A stretch of 7,922 nt of DNA, taken from the NCBI GenBank assembly GCA_050742415.1, contig JBOGIF010000190.1, forward strand, positions 1 to 7,922, in the 5' to 3' direction. Positions within the stretch are counted from its first letter, which is position 1. Every line of letters begins with the position of its first letter. Position numbers and translations under genes: made by a program. The notes beneath the pieces were generated by a model, which saw nothing but the letters and a program-made list of their open reading frames with translations, searched no databases and was not told the DNA's origin. Below are positions 1 to 5,615 of the stretch, in pieces. The stretch comes from JBOGIF01 sp050742415 (lineage in GTDB: Bacteria; Actinomycetota; Acidimicrobiia; Acidimicrobiales; AC-14).

Positions 1-1188
1 ATGGCCAAGCAGAAGTTCGAGCGCTCCAAGCCGCACCTCAACGTGGGGACGATGGGCCACATCGACCACGGCAAGACCACACTCACCGCCGCCATCACCA
101 AGGTCCTCCACGACGCCAACCCCACGGTCGCCTTCACCGCCTTCGACCAGATCGACAAGGCTCCCGAGGAGAAGGCCCGGGGCATCACCATCTCCATCGC
201 CCACGTGGAGTACGAGACCCCCAAGCGCCACTACGCCCACGTCGACATGCCCGGCCACGCCGACTACATCAAGAACATGATCACCGGTGCCGCCCAGATC
301 GACGGCGCCATCCTGGTGGTGAGTGCCGCCGATGGCCCCATGCCCCAGACCCGTGAGCACGTTCTGCTGGCCCGCCAGGTGGGGGTTCCCTACATCGTGG
401 TGGCCCTCAACAAGGCCGACGCCGTCGACGACCCCGAGCTGTTGGACCTGGTGGAGCTCGAGGTCCGGGAGCTGCTCAGCGAGTACGAGTTCCCCGGCGA
501 CGACACGCCGGTGATCCGGGTCAGCGCCCTGAAGGCCTTGGAGGGCGACGACGCCTGGTCGGGGGCCATCGGTGAGCTCATGGACGCCGTCGACGACTAC
601 ATCCCCGAGCCCGCCCGAGACATCGACCGGCCCTTCCTCATGCCCATCGAGGACGTGTTCACCATCACCGGGCGGGGCACGGTGGTCACCGGCCGGGTCG
701 AGCAGGGCATCGTCAAGGTCGGCGAGTCGGTGGAGATCGTGGGACTGGGCCACACCCAGACCACGGTGTGCACCGGGGTGGAGATGTTCCGCAAGCTCCT
801 CGCCGAGGGCCGCGCCGGCGACAACGTGGGCGTTCTGCTGCGGGGGACCAAGAAGGAGGACGTGGAGCGGGGCCAGGTGCTGTGCAAGCCCGGCTCGATC
901 ACCCCCCACACCACCTTCGAGGCCCAGACCTACGTGCTGACCAAGGACGAGGGTGGGCGCCACAGCCCGTTCTTCAACAACTACCGGCCCCAGTTCTACT
1001 TCCGCACCACCGACGTCACCGGCCAGATCACCCTGCCCTCCGGCACCGAGATGGTCATGCCCGGCGACAACATCGCCCTCAACGTCGAGCTCATCAGCCC
1101 CATCGCCATGGACGAGGGCCTGCGCTTCGCCATCCGTGAGGGCGGCCGTACCGTGGGCGCCGGCCGCGTCGTCAAGATCCGGAAGTAA
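1..1188 (+). CDS. tuf: Elongation factor Tu (EF-Tu)
   Basis: GTPase that delivers aminoacyl-tRNA to the ribosomal A site in the cytoplasm. The 395-residue product has the normal full length. Domain 1 (about 1-205) carries the P-loop GHIDHGKT (19-26), the switch I region ending RGITI (about 60-64), the G3 motif as DMPGH (82-86), the G4 motif NKAD (about 137-140) and the G5 segment SALKALEGD. Domain 2 (about 213-300) includes the PIEDVFTITGRGTVVTGR segment. Domain 3 ends in FAIREGGRTVGAG. The ISIAHVEY and NKAD segments resemble actinobacterial EF-Tu. The G3 motif has Met where nearly all EF-Tu have Cys (DCPGH). The window begins exactly at the ATG, so its promoter and ribosome binding site are not visible. 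A 37-nt gap leads to rpmG, suggesting co-transcription. Identification is certain; whether this is the only tuf copy is unknown. Confidence 0.98.
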   Translation: MAKQKFERSKPHLNVGTMGHIDHGKTTLTAAITKVLHDANPTVAFTAFDQIDKAPEEKARGITISIAHVEYETPKRHYAHVDMPGHADYIKNMITGAAQIDGAILVVSAADGPMPQTREHVLLARQVGVPYIVVALNKADAVDDPELLDLVELEVRELLSEYEFPGDDTPVIRVSALKALEGDDAWSGAIGELMDAVDDYIPEPARDIDRPFLMPIEDVFTITGRGTVVTGRVEQGIVKVGESVEIVGLGHTQTTVCTGVEMFRKLLAEGRAGDNVGVLLRGTKKEDVERGQVLCKPGSITPHTTFEAQTYVLTKDEGGRHSPFFNNYRPQFYFRTTDVTGQITLPSGTEMVMPGDNIALNVELISPIAMDEGLRFAIREGGRTVGAGRVVKIRK

Positions 1189-1225
1189 CGAGAAGCCGAC
1201 ACCTAAGTGAAGGGGAGCAAGGACC

Positions 1226-1390
1226 GTGGCCAAAGGCGAGAAGCGAGTGAAGATCACGCTGGCGTGCGAGCAGTGCAAGCGCCGGAACTACATAACGATG
1301 AAGAACAAGCAGAACGACCGCGACCGGATGGAGGTCAAGAAGTACTGCCGCTGGGACCGCACCCACACCCTTCATCGGGAGACCCGCTAG
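1226..1390 (+). CDS. rpmG: Large ribosomal subunit protein bL33
   Basis: Small 50S protein of 54 residues, a normal length for bL33. It starts with GTG behind AAGGGGAG (1210-1217, 8 nt spacing). The product begins MAKGEKRVKITLACEQC and ends KKYCRWDRTHTLHRETR. The internal RRNYITMKNKQND stretch and the terminal HTLHRETR are diagnostic of the family. The first zinc knuckle is present (C14-x2-C17). The second reads C41-R-W-D44 where zinc-binding members have CPxC, so one of four cysteines is replaced by aspartate. The protein is therefore neither a classical C+ form nor a fully Cys-less C- form. It lies between tuf and secE, the usual place for rpmG in many bacteria, except that the sigma/anti-sigma pair and tRNA-Trp stand between it and secE. 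Confidence 0.95.
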   Translation: MAKGEKRVKITLACEQCKRRNYITMKNKQNDRDRMEVKKYCRWDRTHTLHRETR

Positions 1391-1407
1391 CCGAGGCGGA
1401 CGGCGCC

Positions 1408-1435
1408 GGTAACCTTCCCGACCCCGACGGGGTCG
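1408..1435 (+). promoter_or_regulatory. Possible ECF-type promoter in front of the sigma factor gene
   Basis: GGTAACC (1408-1414) and GGGTCG (1430-1435) are spaced about as the -35 (GGAAC-like) and -10 (CGTC/GTC-like) elements of ECF sigma promoters. A start about 7 nt after GTC would fall on the GTG at 1441, giving a leaderless message. This would fit an autoregulated sigma gene, but the match is loose and short motifs arise by chance in GC-rich DNA. Confidence 0.25.
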
Positions 1436-1440
1436 AACAA

Positions 1441-2019
1441 GTGGTGATACCCGCGGAAGAGGCCGAGTTGGTCGCCGCCGCCAAGGCGGGCGACCGGATG
1501 GCGTTCGAGTCCCTCGTGAAGGCGACCTACGCGGATGCCTACACCCTGGCCATGCGGCTCACCTCCAACGAGGAGGACGCCCGCGACGTGGTCCAAGATG
1601 CCTATCTCCGAGCTTTCAAGGGCCTGAAGCGCTTCCGGGGCGAGGCCAGGTTCTCGACCTGGATCTACCGGATCACCGCCAACTGCGCGTCCAGCCACCT
1701 CTCCCGACGGGCCAAGAGCCGTCACGAGGAGCTGTTCGACGAGGACTCACCTGCGGACGACCGTCCCGAGTCCGACCCCGAGGCGATGGCGGAAGCCGGT
1801 CTCCTGCGGGACCGGATGACCAAAGCGCTGGGCGAGCTCTCGCCCTCGCTGCGGTCAGTCGTGGTGTTGCGCGACGTCTACGACCTGCCCCACGAGGCCA
1901 TCGCCTCGGAGCTGGGCATCAGCGAAGCGGCGGCGAAGGTCCGGCTCCACCGGGCCCGGCGAGGGCTCCGGGAGCTCATGTTCCCCATGCCCGGAGAGGA
2001 GAAGGCCCGTGCGGTCTAG
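1441..2019 (+). CDS. ECF-family RNA polymerase sigma factor
   Basis: Sigma-70 family protein of the extracytoplasmic function (group 4) type, about 192 residues, the usual ECF size. Region 2 (about 20-90) contains the core-binding and -10 recognition segments, with EEDARDVVQDAYLRAF and FRGEARFSTWIYRITANCA. An acidic linker (about 97-118) leads to region 4 (about 121-178), with LGELSPSLRSVVVLRDVYDL and a helix-turn-helix around ELGISEAAAKVRLHRARRGL. There is no region 1.1 or 3. The open frame extends upstream through rpmG, but those residues are a shadow of L33. GTG 1441 is the first sensible start after the rpmG stop; GTG 1444 is an alternative. GGGG at 1429-1432 could be a weak ribosome binding site. 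The next gene looks like its anti-sigma factor. The promoter set it reads is not evident. Confidence 0.9.
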   Translation: MVIPAEEAELVAAAKAGDRMAFESLVKATYADAYTLAMRLTSNEEDARDVVQDAYLRAFKGLKRFRGEARFSTWIYRITANCASSHLSRRAKSRHEELFDEDSPADDRPESDPEAMAEAGLLRDRMTKALGELSPSLRSVVVLRDVYDLPHEAIASELGISEAAAKVRLHRARRGLRELMFPMPGEEKARAV

Positions 2020-2046
2020 GAGCGTTCAGGCGTCAAGGAGCCTACG

Positions 2047-2445
2047 ATGAACAAGCTGAGTGAGGCCCGGTGGGGCCGGATGTCGTGCCAGGCCGTCGCC
2101 GACGCCCTCCCCCACATCGTCGACGGGATGGCGGTTGCCAACCTTGAGGTGCGCCGCCACGTGGAGACGTGCCTGCGTTGCCAGGCCGAGCTCGCCCAGT
2201 ACCGCAAGGTCCTCAGGGTGCTCCACCAGCTGAGGACGGAGGTTCTCGAGCCGGCCCCCGGCCTTCTCCCCGACATCCTGGCCAGCCTGGAGGCTGCCAG
2301 CGAGCGCCGGGCGATGCACTTCCTGCTCGACGGCCGCCGGGCGGCCTACGTCGGCGGCATCGCCGCGGCCACGGCCGCGGGGGCGGCCGGTGCGATCGTG
2401 CTGGCCACGCGCCACCGTCGCCAGCGCCTCGGCCTGGCCAGCTGA
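2047..2445 (+). CDS. Putative zinc-binding membrane anti-sigma factor
   Basis: Protein of 132 residues, probably the anti-sigma partner of the upstream ECF sigma factor. It has an N-terminal ZAS-like domain with H38-x3-C42-x2-C45 (RRHVETCLRC) and an upstream Cys (C14). This matches the four-ligand Cys/His-Cys-Cys arrangement of RsrA/ChrR-type anti-sigma factors. A hydrophobic Ala/Gly-rich segment at about 100-121 is a likely transmembrane helix, followed only by a short basic tail (RHRRQR), so no extracytoplasmic sensor domain exists. A strong AAGGAG (2035-2040) sits 6 nt before the ATG. The gap to the sigma gene is 27 nt, so the two are probably one transcript. It could respond to redox state through the zinc thiolates or to a membrane signal; the sequence does not decide this. 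The family call rests on the motif and the neighbour. Confidence 0.82.
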   Translation: MNKLSEARWGRMSCQAVADALPHIVDGMAVANLEVRRHVETCLRCQAELAQYRKVLRVLHQLRTEVLEPAPGLLPDILASLEAASERRAMHFLLDGRRAAYVGGIAAATAAGAAGAIVLATRHRRQRLGLAS

Positions 2446-2524
2446 CACCGCGAGTACCCAACCCAGCCCCGGGGACGGCCTGCGCCAGCGTCGACTATCG
2501 TTGCCAGCTGGCCTACCCCGACCG

Positions 2525-2598
2525 AGGGCAGTAGCTCAATTTGGTAGAGCACCGGTCTCCAAAACCGGCGGTTGGGGGTTCGAGTCCCTCCTGCCCTG
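2525..2598 (+). tRNA. trnW: tRNA-Trp (anticodon CCA)
   Basis: A full cloverleaf folds by eye. The acceptor stem is AGGGCAG (2525-2531) with CTGCCCT (2591-2597). The D arm is GCTC/GAGC (2534-2537, 2547-2550). The anticodon stem is CCGGT/ACCGG around loop CTCCAAA, with anticodon CCA at 2559-2561. A 5-nt variable loop follows, then the T arm GGGGG/CCCTC with loop TTCGAGT. The discriminator base is G2598, the Trp identity base in bacteria. No CCA tail is encoded. It lies 31 nt upstream of secE, a common bacterial arrangement, and is probably processed from the same primary transcript. Confidence 0.97.
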
Positions 2599-2629
2599 CT
2601 CGACGGTGTGACAGGTCCGAGAGGTTGCC

Positions 2630-2920
2630 GTGAACCGACAGATGAAGCGGATGCTGCAGAAGCAGGGCCAGGTCGGTCCTGACGGCACCCCCACGCGCCC
2701 TGAGCCGACCAAGCCGGCGCCGCGTCCTGCCAAGGAGCGGGTCGGTCCTGCCGAGTACGCCCGCCAGGTGCGCGCCGAGCTCCGCAAGGTCGCATGGCCC
2801 ACCCGGGCCGAAGTGATCAACTACTCGATGGTGGTGCTGGTGGCCCTGGTGATCCTGACCGCCCTGATCTTCGGGCTCGACTACGTCTTCGGCAAAGGCG
2901 TCATCTTCCTCTTCACGTGA
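2630..2920 (+). CDS. secE: Preprotein translocase subunit SecE
   Basis: Small essential subunit of the SecYEG inner-membrane protein channel. The 96-residue product has a basic, Pro-rich cytoplasmic N-terminus. The conserved amphipathic stretch ELRKVAWPTRAEV (about 50-62) is the SecE signature, and a single transmembrane helix follows (about 64-86). This is the short one-helix form typical outside enterobacteria. The GTG start is supported by GAGAGG at 2619-2624, 5 nt upstream, and by the MNRQMKRM-type N-terminus. Its stop TGA shares one base with the nusG ATG (TGATG), implying coupled translation. Confidence 0.95.
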   Translation: MNRQMKRMLQKQGQVGPDGTPTRPEPTKPAPRPAKERVGPAEYARQVRAELRKVAWPTRAEVINYSMVVLVALVILTALIFGLDYVFGKGVIFLFT

Positions 2921-3621
2921 TGAGCGACTCCTCCCCGACCGACGACGACGGCGACATAGAGCCCGTGCCCGCCGAGGCGGTACCCCCGGCCGCGCCCGTC
3001 GACGAGATCGAGGTCGACGAGGTCAACGACGAGTTCGACGACGAGGAGCAGGAACCGGTCTTCGAGAGCCCTTACGACCGGCCCGGGTCCTGGTACGTCG
3101 TGCACACCTACGCCGGCTACGAGAACAAGGTCAAGTCCAACCTGCAGAGCCGGATCGCCTCCATGAGCATGGAGGACCGCATCTTCGAGTGCGTGATCCC
3201 CATGGAGGACGTGATCGAGTTCAAGGGCGGCAAGCGGGTCACTGTCCAGAAGAAGGTCTTCCCCGGCTACCTCCTGGTGCGCTGCGAGCTCGACGACGAC
3301 TCGTGGCGGGTGGTGCGCAACACGCCGGGAGTGACCGGCTTCGTTGGCCTGGGAGCCAAGCCGACGCCGCTGTCGCGCAAGGAGGTGGAGAGCATCCTCC
3401 AGGTGCAGCAGGGCGGTACCGAGGGTGTCACCCGCAAGCCCAAGCCCCGGGCGATGTTCGAGGCCGGAGAGACTGTCAGGGTCCGTGAGGGCCCCTTCGC
3501 CGACTTCTCGGGTCAGATCGCCGACATCAACGAGGACCAGCTCAAGCTGAAGGTCCTGGTGAACATCTTCGGCCGGGAAACTCCGGTCGAGCTGGAGTTC
3601 AGCCAGGTCGCCAAGCTGTAG
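2920..3621 (+). CDS. nusG: Transcription termination/antitermination protein NusG
   Basis: Binds RNA polymerase through its NGN domain to modulate elongation, pausing and Rho-dependent termination, and couples to the ribosome or Rho through its KOW domain. The product has 233 residues. It has a strongly acidic, disordered N-terminal extension of about 55 residues, the NGN domain (about 58-162: SWYVVHTYAGYENKVKSNL, then KKVFPGYLLV, then VRNTPGVTGFVG) and a C-terminal KOW domain (about 178-233: FEAGETVRVREGPFADFSG). Acidic N-terminal tails are common in actinobacterial NusG and explain the length above the about 180 residues of E. coli. The ATG overlaps the secE stop, which fixes the start although the frame is open further upstream. 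Confidence 0.96.
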   Translation: MSDSSPTDDDGDIEPVPAEAVPPAAPVDEIEVDEVNDEFDDEEQEPVFESPYDRPGSWYVVHTYAGYENKVKSNLQSRIASMSMEDRIFECVIPMEDVIEFKGGKRVTVQKKVFPGYLLVRCELDDDSWRVVRNTPGVTGFVGLGAKPTPLSRKEVESILQVQQGGTEGVTRKPKPRAMFEAGETVRVREGPFADFSGQIADINEDQLKLKVLVNIFGRETPVELEFSQVAKL

Positions 3622-3642
3622 CGAACCGTTCAGGAGACAAAG

Positions 3643-4071
3643 ATGGCGAAGAGACGTGTAGCCGCGGTCGTGCGGATCCAGATTCCCGCCGGTAAGGCCA
3701 CCCCGGCCCCTCCGGTGGGCACCGCCCTGGGCCCTCACGGCGTGAACATCATGGAGTTCTGCAAGCAGTACAACGCGGCCACGGCTGCCCAGGAAGGCAT
3801 GATCGTGCCGGCCGAGATCACGGTCTTCGAGGACCGGTCGTTCACGTTCGTCACCAAGACGCCGCCCACGCCAGTCCTGATCAGGATGGCGGCGGGAGTG
3901 GAGAAGGGATCGACGACGCCGGGCCGGACCGGGGTGGGCACCATCACCGACGCCCAGCTCACCGACATCGCCCGCACCAAGATGCCCGACCTCAACGCCA
4001 ACGACGTCGAGGGCGCCAAGGCCCAGGTGGCCGGGACCGCCCGCTCGATGGGGATCACGGTGGCGGGATGA
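3643..4071 (+). CDS. rplK: Large ribosomal subunit protein uL11
   Basis: Forms the GTPase-associated centre of the 50S subunit with 23S rRNA and takes part in factor binding. The 142 residues match the family length. The N-terminal domain carries the PAPPVG proline motif (about 21-26) and GVNIMEFCKQYNAAT. The C-terminal rRNA-binding domain includes DRSFTFVTKTPP, TKMPDLNAND and GTARSMGITV. In the normally near-invariant loop VGPALGQ, this protein reads VGTALGP (T27, P31), and KATP replaces KANP. These changes lie in the N-terminal domain facing the thiostrepton site. AGGAG (3632-3636) is 6 nt before the ATG. The gene overlaps rplA by 4 nt. Confidence 0.97.
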   Translation: MAKRRVAAVVRIQIPAGKATPAPPVGTALGPHGVNIMEFCKQYNAATAAQEGMIVPAEITVFEDRSFTFVTKTPPTPVLIRMAAGVEKGSTTPGRTGVGTITDAQLTDIARTKMPDLNANDVEGAKAQVAGTARSMGITVAG

Positions 4072-4796
4072 CCCATCCGAAGCGCAACAGCAAGAAGTAC
4101 GCCGACGCCGTGCGCCGTTACGACCGCCAGCACCAGCACGGTCCGGGTGAGGCTGTCGACCTGGTGAAGAGCCTGGCTTCCGCCGGCTTCGACGAGACGG
4201 TCGAGGTGGCGGTGCGGCTCGGAGTCGACCCCCGCAAGGCCGACCAGATCGTGCGCGGCACCGTGGCCCTGCCCGCCGGCACCGGCAAGTCGGTGCGGGT
4301 GATCGCCTTCGCCGCCGGGCCGGCGGCGGCCGAGGCCCGCGAGGCCGGGGCCGACGTGGTCGGTGCCGACGACCTGGTGGCCCGGGTCCAGGGCGGCTTC
4401 CTCGACTTCGACGTGGCCATCGCCACCCCCGACCTGATGGGCCAGGTCGGCAAGCTCGGCCGGGTCCTCGGCCCCCGCGGCCTCATGCCCAACCCCAAGA
4501 CCGGGACCGTCACCACCGACGTGGGCCGGGCCGTCCGGGAGTTCAGGGGCGGTCGGGTCGAGTACCGCACCGACCGCTACGGCAACATCCACGTGCCCAT
4601 CGGCAAGGTCAGCTTCGACCGGCGGTCGTTGCTCCAGAACCTTCAGGCGGTCGTCGACGAGCTGCACCGGGCCAAGCCGGCGGCGGCCAAGGGCCGCTAC
4701 GTCCAGGGGATCACCATCTCCTCGACGATGGGCCCCGGCGTCAAGCTCGACCCCAACGCCCAACGCGCCCTCGACGACGAGCTGGCCGCCGTCTAA
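4068..4796 (+). CDS. rplA: Large ribosomal subunit protein uL1
   Basis: Builds the L1 stalk that moves deacylated tRNA out of the E site; in many bacteria it also represses its own mRNA. The 242-residue product is of normal length. Diagnostic segments are ETVEVAVRLGVDPRKADQIV (about 43-62), the signature around PDLMGQVGKLGRVLGPRGLM (about 121-140) followed by PNPKTGTVT, and a C-terminal ISSTMGPGVKLD. The start codon overlaps the rplK stop (ATGA), so the two are translationally coupled. The stop codon lies only 3 bp from the stop of the convergent vapC, leaving no room for a terminator of its own between them. I saw no L1 operator in the short nusG-rplK gap. Confidence 0.97.
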   Translation: MTHPKRNSKKYADAVRRYDRQHQHGPGEAVDLVKSLASAGFDETVEVAVRLGVDPRKADQIVRGTVALPAGTGKSVRVIAFAAGPAAAEAREAGADVVGADDLVARVQGGFLDFDVAIATPDLMGQVGKLGRVLGPRGLMPNPKTGTVTTDVGRAVREFRGGRVEYRTDRYGNIHVPIGKVSFDRRSLLQNLQAVVDELHRAKPAAAKGRYVQGITISSTMGPGVKLDPNAQRALDDELAAV

Positions 4797-4799
4797 CCG

Positions 4800-5231
4800 T
4801 CAGTCGAAGAGGCTCTCGACCGCGCCCTCCACGGCCGGGTCGACGTGGTTGAGGCCGTGTACACCCGAGAACCCGGTGTCGGCCGACACGAGGGCCTCGA
4901 CGTTGTTGGACATGGCGGTGGCGGCCAGGATGCAGTCGAAGGAACCCAGCCGCGGATTTTCTTCGAAGAGCTCCAAGCCGCCGAGCAGGTCCGACATGGA
5001 CGGAGCCAGCAGCGGCGACAAGAGCCTGGCGTAGTAGCGGGCGGACGCGGCGGCGGCGTGCCGGGACCGGCGCCGGGCCCGGACGTGGGCGAACTCCTGT
5101 ACCGCCTCGATGGTCGTGGTCGCTGCCACTCGGCGAGCGTCCACCGCATCCAAGAGATGACGGCAAGGCTCTCTGAGCGGATGAGGGTCGCCGAGGGCGT
5201 AGACCATCACGGTTGTGTCGACGACGATCAA
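4800..5231 (-). CDS. vapC: VapC-type PIN-domain toxin (putative ribonuclease)
   Basis: PIN-domain protein of 143 residues, the usual VapC size. The four acidic active-site positions are present: D5 (VVDTTV), E42 (TIEAVQEF), D99 (GSFDCILAA) and D118 (SADTGF). These bind Mg2+/Mn2+ in family members, which cleave tRNA or rRNA and stop translation. It starts with TTG at 5231-5229, fused to the vapB stop as TTGA (4-nt overlap). The next ATG, codon 9, would remove D5, so TTG is the better start. It is transcribed against the ribosomal genes, tail-to-tail with rplA. With all catalytic residues intact it looks functional. The RNA target cannot be told from sequence. Confidence 0.9.
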   Translation of the reverse strand: MIVVDTTVMVYALGDPHPLREPCRHLLDAVDARRVAATTTIEAVQEFAHVRARRRSRHAAAASARYYARLLSPLLAPSMSDLLGGLELFEENPRLGSFDCILAATAMSNNVEALVSADTGFSGVHGLNHVDPAVEGAVESLFD

Positions 5232-5476
5232 CCCAGCTTGCTGCGGGTCTCGAGGATCTCCCGCTTCAGGTCCGCCGGGTCGTCGGGCACGGGCATCGGC
5301 TCGGCGGCCATCAGCGCGAGGTAGGCGGCGTGCTTCTCCGGGTCAACCTCGGGGAACCGGCTGTCGATGGCCTCGCGGACGAGGGTGGCTATCGAGGCGC
5401 CGCGCTCGGAAGCCCGCTTGGCCAGGCGTTCGTACCGCTCGTCGTCGATGAGGATCTGGAGCCGGTGCGTCAACAT
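5228..5476 (-). CDS. vapB: VapB-like ribbon-helix-helix antitoxin
   Basis: Probable antitoxin of 82 residues, encoded directly upstream of and overlapping the PIN toxin, the standard vapBC order. Residues about 4-41 (HRLQILIDDERYERLAKRA, then SIATLVREAIDSRF) look like a CopG/Arc-type ribbon-helix-helix DNA-binding fold. The C-terminal part (about 45-82), with Pro-rich MPVPDDPADL and a terminal helix, would wrap the toxin. The frame is open for another 42 codons upstream, but that stretch is low-quality sequence for a protein. The ATG at 5476-5474 begins right at the conserved fold. No Shine-Dalgarno precedes it, so the message may be leaderless. Such antitoxins usually repress their own promoter. 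Confidence 0.83.
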   Translation of the reverse strand: MLTHRLQILIDDERYERLAKRASERGASIATLVREAIDSRFPEVDPEKHAAYLALMAAEPMPVPDDPADLKREILETRSKLG

Positions 5477-5482
5477 GCGTAT

Positions 5483-5488
5483 ACAGTA
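5483..5488 (-). promoter_or_regulatory. Possible -10 element of vapBC
   Basis: On the minus strand TACTGT (TAnnnT form) ends 6 nt before the vapB ATG, so transcription would start at or next to the start codon. This fits the missing Shine-Dalgarno. No convincing -35 was found, and the assignment is weak. Confidence 0.3.
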
Positions 5489-5528
5489 GCCTGCACAGGT
5501 TCGGGGTGAGAGCGTTGTAGTAGCCTGC
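5485..5528. repeat. 10-bp direct repeat AGTAGCCTGC, two copies 34 bp apart
   Basis: Perfect copies lie at 5485-5494 and 5519-5528. The first overlaps the candidate vapB -10 and continues into the short inverted repeat CCTG-CA-CAGG (5490-5499). The position suggests an operator for the VapB ribbon-helix-helix protein, which in this family often binds repeated sites. This is inference from location. Confidence 0.4.
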
Positions 5529-5543
5529 TCCGGCACAGATAAC
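5515..5543 (+). promoter_or_regulatory. Possible sigma70-type promoter for rplJL
   Basis: TTGTAG (5515-5520) and GATAAC (5538-5543) are separated by 17 bp, each a partial match to TTGACA/TATAAT. Transcription would start near 5550 and give a leader of about 115 nt to rplJ. An alternative is CTGAGA (5552-5557) with CATAAG (5576-5581), spacing 18. A promoter is expected here because vapBC cuts rplJL off from rplKA. Confidence 0.35.
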
Positions 5544-5615
5544 ACCCACGCCTGAGACATTCGGTGCGCAGCGCGCATAAGCGGTCCTGGTGGCCCGCCC
5601 AACGAGGCGTGAACA

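Noticed and set aside
1207..1440. Upstream open frame that would add 78 residues to the sigma factor
   Set aside because: It overlaps rpmG in another frame, and its composition is that of a frame-shifted shadow of L33; ECF factors have no such domain.
2446..2524. Search for a tRNA-Trp promoter and an anti-sigma terminator
   Set aside because: TATCGT (2496-2501) could be a -10 but no -35 lies at proper spacing, and no hairpin with a T-tract was found; not strong enough to list.
2920..3090. Acidic N-terminal extension of NusG as a novel domain
   Set aside because: Long acidic disordered tails are ordinary in actinobacterial NusG.
4313..4333. GC-only inverted repeat in rplA
   Set aside because: It encodes an Ala/Gly/Pro-rich L1 segment; chance symmetry of GCC/GGC codons.
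3735..4763. Long minus-strand open frame opposite rplK-rplA
   Set aside because: It is the antisense shadow of two certain ribosomal genes, typical of GC-rich DNA, with low-complexity composition.
4876..4889. Perfect palindrome GTGTCGGCCGACAC inside vapC as a terminator for rplKA
   Set aside because: It lies in coding sequence, would leave a 5-bp stem with a 4-nt loop and has no T-tract; it is better explained by GC-rich codons.
2525..5231. Idea that the local VapC cleaves the nearby tRNA-Trp
   Set aside because: Some VapC toxins do cut tRNA-Trp, but proximity is no evidence for a target, and tRNA-Trp beside secE is a common arrangement.
5477..5602. Extension of the VapB frame by 42 codons upstream
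   Set aside because: No family likeness in the added residues; the conserved RHH fold begins right at the ATG at 5476, and the extension covers the promoter region.
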